Under the pieces are notes generated by a model, which saw only the letters and a program-made list of their open reading frames with translations, was not told the DNA's origin and made no database searches. From Brachionus plicatilis (lineage: Eukaryota; Rotifera; Eurotatoria; Ploima; Brachionidae), in NCBI GenBank assembly GCA_010279815.1, contig QEOQ01000316.1, forward strand, positions 740,518 to 799,161: a stretch of 58,644 nt of DNA, written 5' to 3'. Each line of letters opens with the position of its first letter. Position 1 is the first letter of the stretch. The position numbers were made by a program, and so were the translations under genes. This document shows positions 10,657-22,200 of the stretch, one piece after another.

Positions 10657-13026
10657 GCATGATACCTTTAAAAAAGCTTATAACAAACTTTATTCTTAAA
10701 TTATTGTTAATTGGAAAAGAAATGATAAAAAAATGTCTAAAATACACGATAAATGAATTCAAAAAGTTGAATTTTTTTTTAAATACCAAGATTAGATAAA
10801 TTTTGAAAAAAAAATCCTTAACATTTGAAGCAATTAAACCAATTATTTGAACAATGGATGGAGTCGCTCAGACTTTTTTAAACTAAATTCTCATTAGTTT
10901 TTCACTGTTTTCTTTCATATTTTATCTTTTAGGTAATTAAATTTAAGTAAACTTTTAATTAAAATTTACGATGAGCTTGTATGCAATATAAAAATAAGAA
11001 ATTGCTTAAAATCTGATAGTCCGTTTAATTACTCTTTTTTAGAATTGCTTCCAATTTTGATAAAAATAATTCCTAATAATTTTAATTGATTTGATTGATA
11101 TTTTTTCTTTTTTTAATTTGAAATGTATTATTTGCTTTTTCCGAATAATTAGAAACCATCTTTATCTTTTTTAAAAAATTCGCAAGAAATTTCAGATTTT
11201 CCTGAATTACACAAATTATTAAAAAATCCTTATTTACTATTTTAATACATTATCTTATTAAACCTATTATTTTTTTAGTTTAGAACTGGCCATTAATTAC
11301 CTAATTAATTAATTATCTTTGATGTTTTCATCCTATTTTTTCATTTAAAATTGATTAAATTCTTGTAGTTGTATCAAGCTTTAATTTTTTGAACACTTAA
11401 ATTCTATTATCCCAAAATCAAATGGTTTATAACTTTTAAAATGAATAAAAAGTTAACTTTACAATTCATGAACTTTTATTTTAAATGTTTTGTTAAAAAT
11501 TTTAAAATGGCTCAAAGGAATATATAAATTTTAATTTTTTAATATGTTTTAGATGTTCAAAAAAATAAATACAAATATACATAAACTTTTAAAAATTATG
11601 AAAAATGGTATTATATTGAAATATGAATAAATGATTGAATAAAATTTTCTGATAAGTATAAAAAGTTTTAAATATTATCAATTTCTAAAAAATGTTGAAT
11701 TTTTATTTTATCAACTCCGACTATCTTTAGACTTAAGGAAAAATTGTTCAATTTATTTTTCGATGAATTAAAAAAATACAGCGTAATTCAATATTTTAGA
11801 GGATGGATCATTTGAGATGTTTAAGAATGAGTTCTTACTAAATTTTAAAAATTAATAGCAAAATAATTCAACTATATTTTTAATAACCTCTTTTTGTAAT
11901 TACGCTCGTGTATTAATTTAATAAAAATTTTGGTTTATTAAATTAAGTTTGCATATTCGACGTTATTTTTAGAAAAAAAAAGTTGAAATTTTGAATGCCA
12001 GAACATTGAAAAGTCATTATTCAAAATGAAAATATTTTTACGCTGTATTTTTATGCTGTTTTTATGCATTAATCTTCTTTTTTTGTGAGATTTAAAACTA
12101 GTTCTTCAATTTTTTTAGCTCATATAAATTGTTAATCATGTTCTGCAATTTAGACGGTCTACATTAAAAACCATTTTGTTTGACAAAATCTTTTTTAAAT
12201 ATAGGCTTGAATTACAACATTGCTTTATTTTATCTGTTATTGAAGTAAAATATAATTTAAAATTAAATTTTATTGCTGTTTTTTAATATTTATTAGCCAT
12301 CAATACTGAGAAAAAGCCCCTTAGATTAAAAATAAAATATATTTACTGTTCCTAAAATTGAGGTACTTATCATTAAATTTTTTTTATTTTAAAAAAAGAA
12401 GTTTTTTTTTTTAGAATAATAAATTAGAAATTAAGAATAAATTAGAAAAGTAATTTTTTATTAAATCTTGTGTTAATTAAATTTATTTTGTTTAATCTTA
12501 ATAATTTTTCTTTTTTCTCTTATAGCGGATAAAAGTGGAAGTGCTCATTTTCTTACAGAACCTTTTCGAGCAGTTTAATTAATTAGGTAATTTTACTTAA
12601 TATTTGGAGAAAAAAAAATTGGGTTATTATATTTTTTGCAGAATCAGTTAAATTTTAAATTTTATTATGTTTCATCATACAAATGATTTTTTTCAAATGA
12701 TTTAAGTTTCATTCAATGGTCTTATATAAAATAAATTTTGTGAACCTAAAATAACTTTATATGTTTTAATAATCTTTATTTCTGTACATTATCTCAATAA
12801 AGTAAATATAAATTTTTTATTCATTTGTTTATTTTCTCAGATAAGATCTTTTATAAACAAAATTAATAAACTCTTAAAATTTAAATGATATTTTTATGAC
12901 TGTTTAAAAGTTTGAATTCTATTTTAGATAAATTTAAATTAATTTTATTTAGATTTAAAGCTTCATTGGCAAACTGAAAAAAAATTCAAAACTACAAGAT
13001 AATTTAATTAGTCAAGTTATGAATAG
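10657..13026. other. Intergenic AT-rich DNA
   Basis: No gene is seen. At 12501-12525 a good pyrimidine tract and TTATAG are followed by about 50 bp of less AT-rich sequence open in two frames, but no partner exon could be found. Confidence 0.5.
13022..13026. repeat. Target site duplication, left (AATAG)
   Basis: AATAG directly precedes the left LTR and recurs directly after the right LTR at 18486-18490. Confidence 0.9.
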
Positions 13027-13412
13027 TGTGATGTTGTTACATCACGTGTTTTAAAAGCACATTATTTAGTTCATAATATTATTTAGCTGTCATTAAATTT
13101 ACATGTTGTATTAAATGTTATTTTTAGATGTTTGTAAATTAAAGTTACATCTTGGATTGGCAAGTTGTTGGTTAGAAACACAACTACTTAAAAATGTTTG
13201 TCGAAACCAATATTAAATAAAAAAAGAAAACTTGTGAGATATTTTATTTTATGAAAATCTTTTTTTGTTCTTTTTTTTACTTCTTAAGCTTAAAACTTAA
13301 AACATTTCGATACTTATTGGTTTTGTCATTAAACGGCCGTTTCCCTTTTGAATTTAGAAATAAATAGATATAAAATTACAGCGTCTTTTTAATTGAACAT
13401 AAGGACACAACA
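13027..13412 (+). repeat. Left LTR
   Basis: 386 bp, TGTGATGTTG...ACACAACA. It contains an AATAAA-like AAATAAATAG near its 3' part. It differs from the right LTR at three positions (one near 13053, two in the CATTAAACGGCCG segment near 13330-13340). Confidence 0.95.
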
Positions 13413-13414
13413 CT

Positions 13415-13427
13415 TGGCGACGAGGAT
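13415..13427 (+). promoter_or_regulatory. Primer binding site, tRNA-Ser(GCT)
   Basis: TGGCGACGAGGAT begins 2 bp after the left LTR. It is complementary to the CCA-bearing 3' end of a typical animal tRNA-Ser(GCT), whose acceptor is GACGAG/CTCGTCG. Mag elements are known to use tRNA-Ser primers. Confidence 0.8.
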
Positions 13428-13437
13428 AAACATTTTA

Positions 13438-14697
13438 ATGAATAACGAAGGAATTCTAGCGCAAGGTAGTACAGAAGTGACATTGGAACAAGTAAAACCT
13501 GAAAGAAAAATTAAGAGAGCAATCACGATGGCACAAAACACAATTACATGTGGACAATTCAGATATGCTGGTGATAGTGTGACTTTAGGTCAACGGTGGG
13601 AGACATGGTTGGAAAGATTTAACCTTCATTTAGCAACTATGGATCTGGAAGACGACTCAGCTTAAGCAAAAGCCGTTTTTCTGATTCTCATCGGCGAAGA
13701 AGCGTACCAAGTGTATAAGAGCCTAAAAAAGGCAGATAATTCAGATACACTTGAAGAGTGCTATGCTTTTATGAATGGTCATTTTACAGCCAAACGTTCG
13801 CGTTTCACTGAACGACAAATCTTTAGAAGAGCTACGAAGAATGTTGAAGAAAGCATGGACGAGTTCCACATGAGACTACGACAGTTAGCCACGTATTGTC
13901 AATTTAAGGATCTAGAAGAAGAGATTCTGCAACAACTAGTTGCTGGTAGCGGAATGGACGCATTCCAAAGCAAATGCACGAGGTCATGCGAAGACATGGA
14001 TCTAAAGAAAGCTCTTGAACTTGCTAGAGGTTACGAGAGAACAACAATAAACGTTAATGGATTAACTAAACCGACTATAGCTGAAGTAGGTAGATCGGTA
14101 AACTTTGCTGGCCAAGTAAAGGAACAGAATCAAAGCTTTTACAGGGAGAAGTGCAAAATGTGCAACAGAGCCCACAAGAGAGAGGAAAAGTGTCCAGCGT
14201 TCGGAGAAACGTGCAGGAACTGTGGAAAAAGAAACCATTTCGAAGCTGTTTGTAAAGCCTACAGGGTTGCAAAGACAGGAGAGTCGAAAAACGTGCCAAG
14301 GAGCACATATAACAAAGGTAGCTATAGAGCTACAGCTAGTTCACACAATAAGGTGAATTACCTGACCGAAGAGAGTTACAAGGTAAATGTAGACGAATAT
14401 GCTGAATTCATGAGATTCAAGCAAGGAAAGTCAAATCAAGGCTATGAGTTAAATATGGTAAAAATGGACAACATCCAGAATGATGGTCCAAGGGCAAATG
14501 TAATAATAGATGGTGTTCAAGTGGAGTTTTTAGTAGACACTGGTACACCAATCAACATCATTGACGAGGAGACATTTAATAAATTTAAATGTCAGGTAAG
14601 TTTAGCTGAATGCACAACTAAGCTATATGGATATAAGGCTTTGGTACCATTGCCGGTAATGGGTGAATTCCATGCAAAAATAGAGTATTGTAAAAGT
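13438..14697 (+). pseudogene. gag-protease region of LTR element, broken
   Basis: Reads from an ATG just after the primer site through gag into protease in one frame. An in-frame TAA at 13663-13665 interrupts the capsid portion; the same frame resumes at once and runs on. Two zinc knuckles follow each other (CKMCNRAHKREEKC, then the canonical CRNCGKRNHFEAVC), as in Mag-type Gag. The protease active site is LVDTGTPINII. The frame is cut at 14697 by the foldback insertion. The nonsense codon means no intact Gag can be made from this copy unless it is suppressed. Confidence 0.88.
14689..14697. repeat. 9-bp target duplication of foldback element, left
   Basis: TGTAAAAGT precedes the foldback element and is repeated exactly at 15053-15061 after it. 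Confidence 0.88.
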
Positions 14698-15052
14698 GGC
14701 ATTGTGAATTTTCATACAAAACTTCCAATACAAAAATAAAAAAATTTTAATAACTTTTGTTCCAAATGTCAAAAACTTGTTCTGTAAATGAAACAAAGTG
14801 AAACAACTGTTGTTTCACCTTTTGCGGAAGTCTGCAAAATCTGTGCAAATTCTGCAAAATTGCACCCTATTTAAAAGTATTTAAAATAAAACGGAATTAA
14901 TTTGCACAGATTTTGCAGACATCCACAGTAGGTGAAACAAAAGTTGTTTCACTTTGTTTCATTTACAGAACAAGTTTTTGACATTTGGAACAAAAGTTAT
15001 TAAAATTTTTTTATTTTTGTATTGGAAGTTTTGTATGAAAATTCACAATGCC
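14698..15052. mobile_element. Foldback MITE with 123-bp arms inside the LTR element
   Basis: A 355-bp noncoding element starting GGCATTGTGAATTTTC and ending GAAAATTCACAATGCC. The arms 14698-14820 and 14930-15052 are inverted copies with one mismatch in 123. A second inverted pair (GTCTGCAAAATCTGTGCAAA) lies inside, so nearly the whole element folds on itself. It is flanked by a perfect 9-bp duplication. A 9-bp duplication with long terminal repeats is typical of Mutator-like elements. Element plus one duplication is 364 nt, which explains why protease and RT now lie in different frames. Confidence 0.92.
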
Positions 15053-15061
15053 TGTAAAAGT

Positions 15062-18000
15062 AATGCTGTGGAGAGGGTGGTGGTTATTAAGGGGAAATCT
15101 GAGTGCCTTTTGAGTTACAAGACAGCAACGAAGCTTAATATCATCAAGATGTTGAACCAAGTAAAAGCAATGGGTAATAAAGAGCTCAAAGCTAGGTTCC
15201 CAAAGCTTTTTGGTGACACCATGGGGATGATAACTGGAGTGGAAATTGTTTTGGAAGTAGATCCCAATATTAAACCGATTAAGCAAAAGTTACGGCCTAT
15301 TGCATTTCACTTACGGACTATGGTTGAGGAGGAGATAAAGACTCAGGTGATGGAGGGTATTTTGGAACGAGTAGATGAAAATAGTGAGCCAACAGAGTGG
15401 ATTTCAAATTTGGTAATTGTTCCAAAATCAACTGGCCAGGATTTCAAGATAAGGATCACTTCAGATTCTCGTGCGGTCAACAAGGCAATCAAACGCACTC
15501 GTTTTCCGGGTAAAACGATAGAAGACGTCATTTATTTGGTAAATAGATGCAGAGTTTTTGCAAAACTCGATATTAAAAAAGCGTTCCACCAACTAAAACT
15601 AGCTAGAAGATCAAGACGTTTGACCACAATTATCACGCACATAGGTTTATACAGGTATAAACGGCTTAATATGGGTATGACATCGGCAGCAGAAATTTTT
15701 GCTGAGGTGATACGCGATATATTAGAGAAGTGTCCATTCTGTCTAAACATGGCAGATGACATTTTGGTTTTTAGTAGTGACGAGGAAACACATTGGGAGC
15801 ATTTATTCATAGTTCTAGCGTTACTCGAGTCTAGAGGGGTAGTGTTAAATGGTGAAAAATGTGAATTTTGTAGAGAAGAAGTGGTGTTTTTTGGCATGGT
15901 AATTTCAAAAGATGGGGTGGCACCGACATTTGATAGATGTGAGGCGCTTAGAAACGCTAAAGCACCTTCTAATGCTAAAGAAGTACATAGCTTATTGTGT
16001 TTAGCACAATACAGCGCAAGATTTATTAAAGATTTTTCAACTTTAGCTGCACCATTATGGCAGTTGACTAAAAAAGATACACAGTGGCGATGGAACCAAG
16101 AAGAAGAGGAAGCTTTTTGTCAACTAAAAAATGCAATAAGTGGTAAAGCAATGAGTTTTTTTAACATTGAATGGCATACGGTGTTAACAGTGGACGCGAG
16201 TCCAGTCGGACTCAGTATTGTCACAGGTGAATCCGGAGGATTCAAAGGATAAACGTGTTGTAGCTTTTGCTTCTAGACTGTTAACAGATCCGGAAAAGCG
16301 CTACAGTCAGTGTGAGAAAGAAGCGTTAGCTCCAGTATGGGGTTGTGAAAAGTTCAGGACCTATTTGTTTGGTAAACCGTTTAAATTGGAAACAGACAAT
16401 CGAGCTATTCAGCTTATTTTCTCAAATCCAAATTCGAAGCCACCAGCTAGAATTCTCAGATGGGCACTAAGATTAGAAGATTTTGAGTACGAAGTTGTTC
16501 ATAAGCCAGGTCTTGCAAACGAAGCAGATTTTTTCTCAAGACAACCGACTGGTAAAATTGAAGTCGACTATGTACAGGAGTCTAATCACTCAGAAGTTTA
16601 TGTTGCATTAGTAGTACAAAGTGCAGTACCAGACCCAATCACTTTGACAGAGATTATTAACGAAACTAAACAAGAGAATGATTTGTTAAAACTAGCGGGA
16701 ATTGTTCAGAACGGAACAAAAGCTGATTTGCCAGATAGAATGAAAGAATACAAAAAAGTTTTTGACGAGCTTAGTTGTACAAAAGATGGAATAATTCTTA
16801 GGAATAGTTGTATCCTAGTACCAACCGTGTTAAGGAGAAGAGTCGTCGAATTTGCTCACATCGGACACCAAGGAATTGTCAAAACAAAGTCGTTGATTAG
16901 GTCAAAAGTTTGGTTCCCAGGTATCGATACTTTAGTCGAAAGAATGGTCAGCAGTTGTGTACCATGTCAAGTAGCTCAAGCTAAGGCACATTTTGAACCA
17001 CTTTGCCCAACCGAAATGCCAGACGGTCCTTGGACAGAGGTATCAGGAGATTTCTATGGTCCAATGGATGATGGGACCTATTGGTATGTAAATTTTTGTG
17101 CATATTCGAGATTTTTCGAAGTTCTAGATTTAAGAAGTCTAACGGCATTTGTTGTGGTAAATAAGTTAGAAGAATTATTCACCCTTTTAGGCATTCCAAG
17201 AGTGTATAAGACCGATAATGGGCCTCCGTTTAATTCAAAGGCATTTAGCGATTTTGCGCTTAAAATGGGTTTTATACACAGACATATTACACCGTTGTGG
17301 CCTAGAGCCAATGGAGAGGTTGAACGATGTATGAGGAATTTAACTAAGGTTGTACAAAACGCTAAAATGTATGGAATCAACAAGAAAATCGAACTTCAAA
17401 AGTTTCTTCGTATGTATCGTGACACACCACATTCAGTAACTAAGGTATCACCATCCATGCTCATGTTCGGTAGAGCAACAACTTCGGGTTTACCGAGTAT
17501 GGCTAGTAAAAACCACAAACAGGATCCAATTCATTTAGTGGCACAAAAGAATGATAGAAAGGCCAAAAGAAAAATGAAGGAAAACTACGATAAACAAATG
17601 AAGACAAGAGTACCTCAGTTAAGTGTAGGCTCAAAGGTCTTTATAAAACAAGAGCATCAACGGAAGTCGATGACTAAGTGGGACCCCGAGCCTTTTATAG
17701 TAAAGGAAGTTAAACATTCGATGGTTACAGTGATTAGAGATGGTAAGGAAGTCACTAGAAATTCATCATTTTTTACTCCAGTGGTTGATGTATGGAGTGA
17801 TAGTGATCATGAAGACGAAATGGGACGTATTGGTACAAAGCAATCACAAAATGGGACAAGTTCAGATAAAGAGGTGGGAGAGAGACTGTCTGAACAAGAA
17901 GTTCAACATCAAATGGAACAGTTAGAAGCTAAAGCTTCAGAACAGACCAATACTAAGGAGAAGAGAGGACGACCGACCAAAGCACAGAGCGAAGCTAAAA

Positions 18001-18089
18001 GAGCGGCAGAGGATATAAGTTTGGAAGTACAACAAAATTCAAACTTGAGAAGGTCAGAGAGGATCAAAGCAAAGAGTCATTTAGTTTAA
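15062..18089 (+). pseudogene. RT-RNase H-integrase region of LTR element, frameshifted
   Basis: The RT palm has FAKLDIKKAF for the first catalytic Asp and MADDILVF (15749 on) for the catalytic pair. RNase H begins with TVDASPVGL near 16190; just after it, around 16213-16218, the frame moves because about 5 nt appear to be missing, and the remainder (LSQVNPEDSKDK on) continues in another frame to 18089. Integrase has an HHCC finger (HIGH...CVPC, about 16857-16970), the D-D-E core (GDFYG, KTDNGPPF, NGEVE) and a C-terminal GPY/F-like segment ending in a basic tail. Integrase and the C-terminal part of RNase H are uninterrupted; the RT-RNase H frame is open up to the shift. Confidence 0.88.
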
Positions 18090-18099
18090 GGCGGAAAGA
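18088..18099 (+). promoter_or_regulatory. Polypurine tract
   Basis: AAGGCGGAAAGA lies immediately before the right LTR and overlaps the pol stop codon. It would prime plus-strand synthesis. Confidence 0.8.
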
Positions 18100-18485
18100 T
18101 GTGATGTTGTTACATCACGTGTTTAAAAAGCACATTATTTAGTTCATAATATTATTTAGCTGTCATTAAATTTACATGTTGTATTAAATGTTATTTTTAG
18201 ATGTTTGTAAATTAAAGTTACATCTTGGATTGGCAAGTTGTTGGTTAGAAACACAACTACTTAAAAATGTTTGTCGAAACCAATATTAAATAAAAAAAGA
18301 AAACTTGTGAGATATTTTATTTTATGAAAATCTTTTTTTGTTCTTTTTTTTACTTCTTAAGCTTAAAACTTAAAACATTTCGATACTTATTGGTTTTGTC
18401 ATTAGACGACCGTTTCCCTTTTGAATTTAGAAATAAATAGATATAAAATTACAGCGTCTTTTTAATTGAACATAAGGACACAACA
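18100..18485 (+). repeat. Right LTR
   Basis: 386 bp, same ends as the left LTR, three substitutions between them. It is followed by the AATAG duplication. Confidence 0.95.
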
Positions 18486-18689
18486 AATAGTAAGGGCAAG
18501 TCAATTTTGAGACATAATTATGATATAATTTGCATGACTAATTTATAAAAATAGATTTTATAATAAAAAAATGCTTTCATAAAATTTCGAATTTTTATCA
18601 CTAATTTAATTTCAAAAATAAAATATAGATTATATAACTAACTTATTTTATAATAACGAAAACTCATCACAAAAATTAGCTGAGAAACC

Positions 18690-19062
18690 AGGGAAGTTTT
18701 TGGTTTTGTGATGTTCAGTACAAAAGAACAGAACAAAATTTAAAAAAATTAACTAACTTTTATTCTAAAATTTTAGAATTAATTCTATGAATGCAGAATG
18801 GTGCAACATTCAAAGTTGCATCAACTGTAAAAGTCTGCTATTGATGTGGAAAATCTCTGCAAAATGCACTACGCTCGATTATAACTGAAATTTAAATTCT
18901 TCTAAACTCTGCAAATTTAGCAGATTTTGATATTTGATGTAATTTTGAATGTTGCACCATTCAAGTTTAAACCTTTAGAAAAAAAATTATTTTATTTTCT
19001 TTACATTTTTTCTGTTCTTTTTATCATTTTGTACTAAATTTCAGAAAACCGAAGTTTTTTAG
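18690..19062. repeat. Foldback (MITE-like) element
   Basis: The outer arms share GTACAAAA and GAACAGAA blocks in opposite orientation. The inner arms are clearer: GAATGGTGCAACATTCAAAG at 18796 and its inverted copy ending at 18962. The centre has TCTGCAAA-type motifs resembling the centre of the 14.7-kb element. About 370 bp, noncoding. No clean target duplication is found. Confidence 0.65.
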
Positions 19063-19189
19063 ATTTGTTAATTTTTTTACTTATTTTGTCCTTAAACACA
19101 CATTTTTTAAGTAACAGAATTAGTTAACTTTAGTTTTAGATTGCTGCTCCAGCAGTGAAATTACCTTTAAAAATATATTTTAATATTTT

Positions 19190-19458
19190 AGTATTTTTTA
19201 GATATTTTTTTATTTTGGCTTTGGTGCCGCATCAAATAAAAAAATTCAATTAAAAAGCCTTCTTCTATTTTTCATTTTTGTAATTTTAATGCAGCAGAAC
19301 AATTGAAATTTAAAACTTAATGCACAGTTAATTCTTGAAAACTCTTTTTAATGCATATGTTTAAACTTAAATAAATTATAACATGGTTTAGATGTTAAGC
19401 GGTGCATGTTCCAAAGCTGAATTTCTTGGTTTTGCCATATAACAAATATTTACGGTAA
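19190..19458. repeat. Possible diverged copy of the 22.2-kb foldback
   Basis: The right end, read on the minus strand, begins TTACCGTAAATATTTGTT, identical to the left end of the element at 22.2 kb. Near 19210 there is TTTGGCTTTGGTGCC, like that element's arm. The rest is not alignable by eye. Confidence 0.35.
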
Positions 19459-19864
19459 GCTTATTTTTAATGGTTCAGAGTCGTTTTAAGTTTTGGTCTG
19501 CGGAAGGTTTTATAAAATTTTTAATAAATGAACGCTTATATAAATTTTATCTCACATATGAGTTAACTTTTAGAAAGAAAAGAAGTTCTTGAATATTTAA
19601 TTTATATCTTCTATAAAGAATTTTATATTTCTTGAGATTTTATTTAGAAAATTTGACAGAATATACAAAAAATTTTCTAATAGAAAAATAAAAAAATATT
19701 AAAAACTTGCATACACTTTTTATTAGTTTTATAAAGAGTACTATACAATTTGATAATTTAAATTACAAATACAAAATTAAAGAAAAAATTTTCAATTAAA
19801 AAATTTAATCAAAAATTAAAAAATTAAAAGCGCTTAAGCTTTACATTTATTTAAAATAATTCAA

Positions 19865-21424
19865 CTAGTGGCCAATATTGAAGACAATAGCGGCGATTTT
19901 TGACCACAGACTTTTTAAATGTAGTCGATATATTTTTCCATACGAAAATAAAATATAACCACTGATTGAATAATTAAAAATGTACAAAATTTCAGACAAT
20001 AGCAAAAATGAATGATATCTGTACTTAAGATAACTTTCGACCGGATAGCCATTTTTCAAATAAGTGTAATTAGACGTAAAATTGTACATCTCATTGGCGA
20101 TTATTATGTTCAAAAAATAGGGAAAATTGGACAGAACATAAACAGTTGTGAGCAAAATTAAAATTTTAGTCTTGTAAAATTTATGATTTATACAATGTAT
20201 CTTAAATTTTGGTCTAGTCAAACTAGCTCTTTTTTTCAAGCACAAATCATTGCACAAAGACGAGCTCGGATTTTTCGGGCTCGAGTTTACCGAGTCTTTG
20301 GACAAACTTTTTTCATTTCTGACAAATTCCAGCCTTGACAACTTGGTATTTTTGCTTGATCCCTCGCCGTACAGCGAAACATGTCCTGTTGTTTTATTCA
20401 ACACAACCAAGTGCGGCTTGGGCACATACCGAGTCTTGTCTTTTCCTTCTTTGTTCAAGTCAACTCTTACCACACAAAAATTGTCATTTTTTTTCAAAAA
20501 AACATTCGATACTTGATTCTCCGTGTCCAGGCTTTCTTCATAGTCGCGTCCCTCTCCACACTTGTCCAACAAATGGTCGTCCATCTGCACAGAACAGCAT
20601 CTGGCTTCCACAGTGTTATCCTGGTGTGTGGCCTCGCTCTTAAAGCTCAGAAAGCGCTTCAGTCTCTGGGTTGTCTGAATGTTTATCGAAAAATACTGAT
20701 TTACATTCAGGTAGTTTTTTTTCCTATTCATTCTCAGAAAAATGGATATGTTCAACAGGATTACCAGGATGACGGGAAATATGAGCATCAGCAGGACAAA
20801 AATGTAGGTGAATTTGGCATGACGGGAAAAGTGTTCTTCGGTTATGTCACAAATTGCGTTCAGGTGAAAAAACTTGGGGTCGTAGATTTCATTTGAGTTG
20901 GTGTTCAGTCTGATCAGCTGGTAGTTTTGAAAGCTCTGAATGGAGACCATGAACGAGAAAAGGATGAGACCGATGAAGACTATTTTGAAGATGAAATGCG
21001 AGTGCTGTTTGTATGAGACTATTTTGAATGGGAAGTAGGTGGCGATGGTCCTTTCAAAGGAAAAAGTCAGCGTCAAATAGGTGGACAGACACCGGCAGAA
21101 CACGTACGCAAAGTTCATTGACTTGCACACCAAGTTGTTCGAGTTGACCAAATTGAGAAAGAAGAACAAGAACTTGTAGTTAATTAGCTTAAAGTATGTG
21201 ATTATGATTTGTGATGTGTTTATGTACCAGTGGAGGACTAGGAAGAGACAGTTGGCGATGGTCAGCATGCCGAGATAGTTCTGGGCGCATATTTTGGGCA
21301 GTTTGCCGTGAGCGTGCCACAAAACACTCAGGGTGATGAGGCCGCCAATGCAGCCGATTAGGATAAATGTGGAACACAGGCAAATGTTTAGTTTGATTGA
21401 TATTTCGAACAAATTTGTAAACAT
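19865..21424 (-). CDS. FMRFamide-receptor-like class A GPCR
   Basis: A 519-residue, intronless seven-helix receptor, probably for a neuropeptide. TM1 begins near residue 14 after a very short N-terminus without glycosylation sites. TM3 ends in SFERTIATYFPFK, the E-R-x form of the DRY motif followed by the YFPFK seen in FMRFamide receptor-like proteins. Extracellular cysteines are present (CKSMN before TM3, CDIT in loop 2). Loop 3 is very long, about 190 hydrophilic residues between TM5 and TM6. TM7 has NYSISGYILFSY in place of NPxxY. The coding DNA is markedly less AT-rich than its flanks. An upstream exon adding N-terminus cannot be excluded. The ligand is not deducible. Confidence 0.8.
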   Translation of the reverse strand: MFTNLFEISIKLNICLCSTFILIGCIGGLITLSVLWHAHGKLPKICAQNYLGMLTIANCLFLVLHWYINTSQIIITYFKLINYKFLFFFLNLVNSNNLVCKSMNFAYVFCRCLSTYLTLTFSFERTIATYFPFKIVSYKQHSHFIFKIVFIGLILFSFMVSIQSFQNYQLIRLNTNSNEIYDPKFFHLNAICDITEEHFSRHAKFTYIFVLLMLIFPVILVILLNISIFLRMNRKKNYLNVNQYFSINIQTTQRLKRFLSFKSEATHQDNTVEARCCSVQMDDHLLDKCGEGRDYEESLDTENQVSNVFLKKNDNFCVVRVDLNKEGKDKTRYVPKPHLVVLNKTTGHVSLYGEGSSKNTKLSRLEFVRNEKSLSKDSVNSSPKNPSSSLCNDLCLKKRASLTRPKFKIHCINHKFYKTKILILLTTVYVLSNFPYFLNIIIANEMYNFTSNYTYLKNGYPVESYLKYRYHSFLLLSEILYIFNYSISGYILFSYGKIYRLHLKSLWSKIAAIVFNIGH

Positions 21425-22200
21425 TTTTTCCTCAAAAATATGTAATAATAAAAAATTGTCTTTGTTTAGTTTTTGTTTTTTAGGAGAAATTTTAAATTAA
21501 ATTAGTTAAATCTTGTTTTTTTTTATGTTTTTGCTGTTTAAGCAAAAATTTTAAAAGGATTCTATAATTAATAAAAACATAGGCGGCTTATTGGAGGTAA
21601 TTCCGTAATGTTTTTTTATCAATGAGTTAATTAGCTTTGGAATGTGATCTTACTTTGGTTGATTTTTGCGTTTTTTTTTATTTAACAAGGAAGCAAAAGT
21701 TTTACAAGTAAATCCGCAAAAATCCTCAATTTCGCATTAGTTTACCCCAAATTAATTATAATTCAATTTAAATTAATAAACATTTAGATTACGCATTTGA
21801 ACAAAATAATTAATAATTGTGTCAATAAGTGAACTCTTCTAATTTATTAATTTAATAAACGCCTTCTGGAGAGCCAAATTGAAAAAGAAAATTTTGATCT
21901 TAAAAAAAGTATTTTTAAATTCAATTTTTTTATATCCTAAAAAAATTTTAATAATATTTTTTATTTTTTATTTTTTTACGCAAATGCTCAGGTAGATTGT
22001 AGCAAAAATAATTTTTCCTCTACAGCTAAATTTAAATACGAAAATAAAAAAATCATTATATTAAAAAAAATAGTAAATTAGTTATTTATAAAAATTTTTC
22101 TAATTTTATGAATTATACAGGACATCAAGTAAAGAATTTTTAATTTTTATTTTTTTTCCAAATACAATTTGATCTTAAAGTTAATAGAGTTTTTCACAAT

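Larger units (their letters stand above)
13027..18485 (+). mobile_element. Ty3/gypsy Mag-type LTR retrotransposon
   Basis: A full-length 5.46-kb element: two 386-bp LTRs (TG...CA), a perfect 5-bp target duplication, a primer site complementary to tRNA-Ser(GCT), gag with two zinc knuckles, protease, reverse transcriptase, RNase H and integrase in gypsy order, and a polypurine tract. No env-like frame follows integrase. The tRNA-Ser primer, the paired knuckles and the K02A2.6-like RT and integrase text place it near the Mag lineage. The LTRs differ at only three positions, so insertion is recent. The copy is dead: a stop inside gag, a 355-bp foldback insertion between protease and RT, and a frameshift in RNase H. 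Confidence 0.95.
18486..19864. other. Intergenic, repeat-bearing
   Basis: Between the LTR element and the 3' end of the minus-strand GPCR. It holds a foldback element and a probable diverged second one, listed separately; otherwise AT-rich with no gene. Confidence 0.5.

Noticed and set aside
14954..15061. Apparent N-terminal extension of RT beginning inside the foldback element
   Set aside because: This is fortuitous open sequence within the inserted element's right arm and duplication, not part of pol.
20250..20896. Open frames antisense to the GPCR
   Set aside because: Shadows of the receptor's higher-GC coding sequence; none resembles a protein family.
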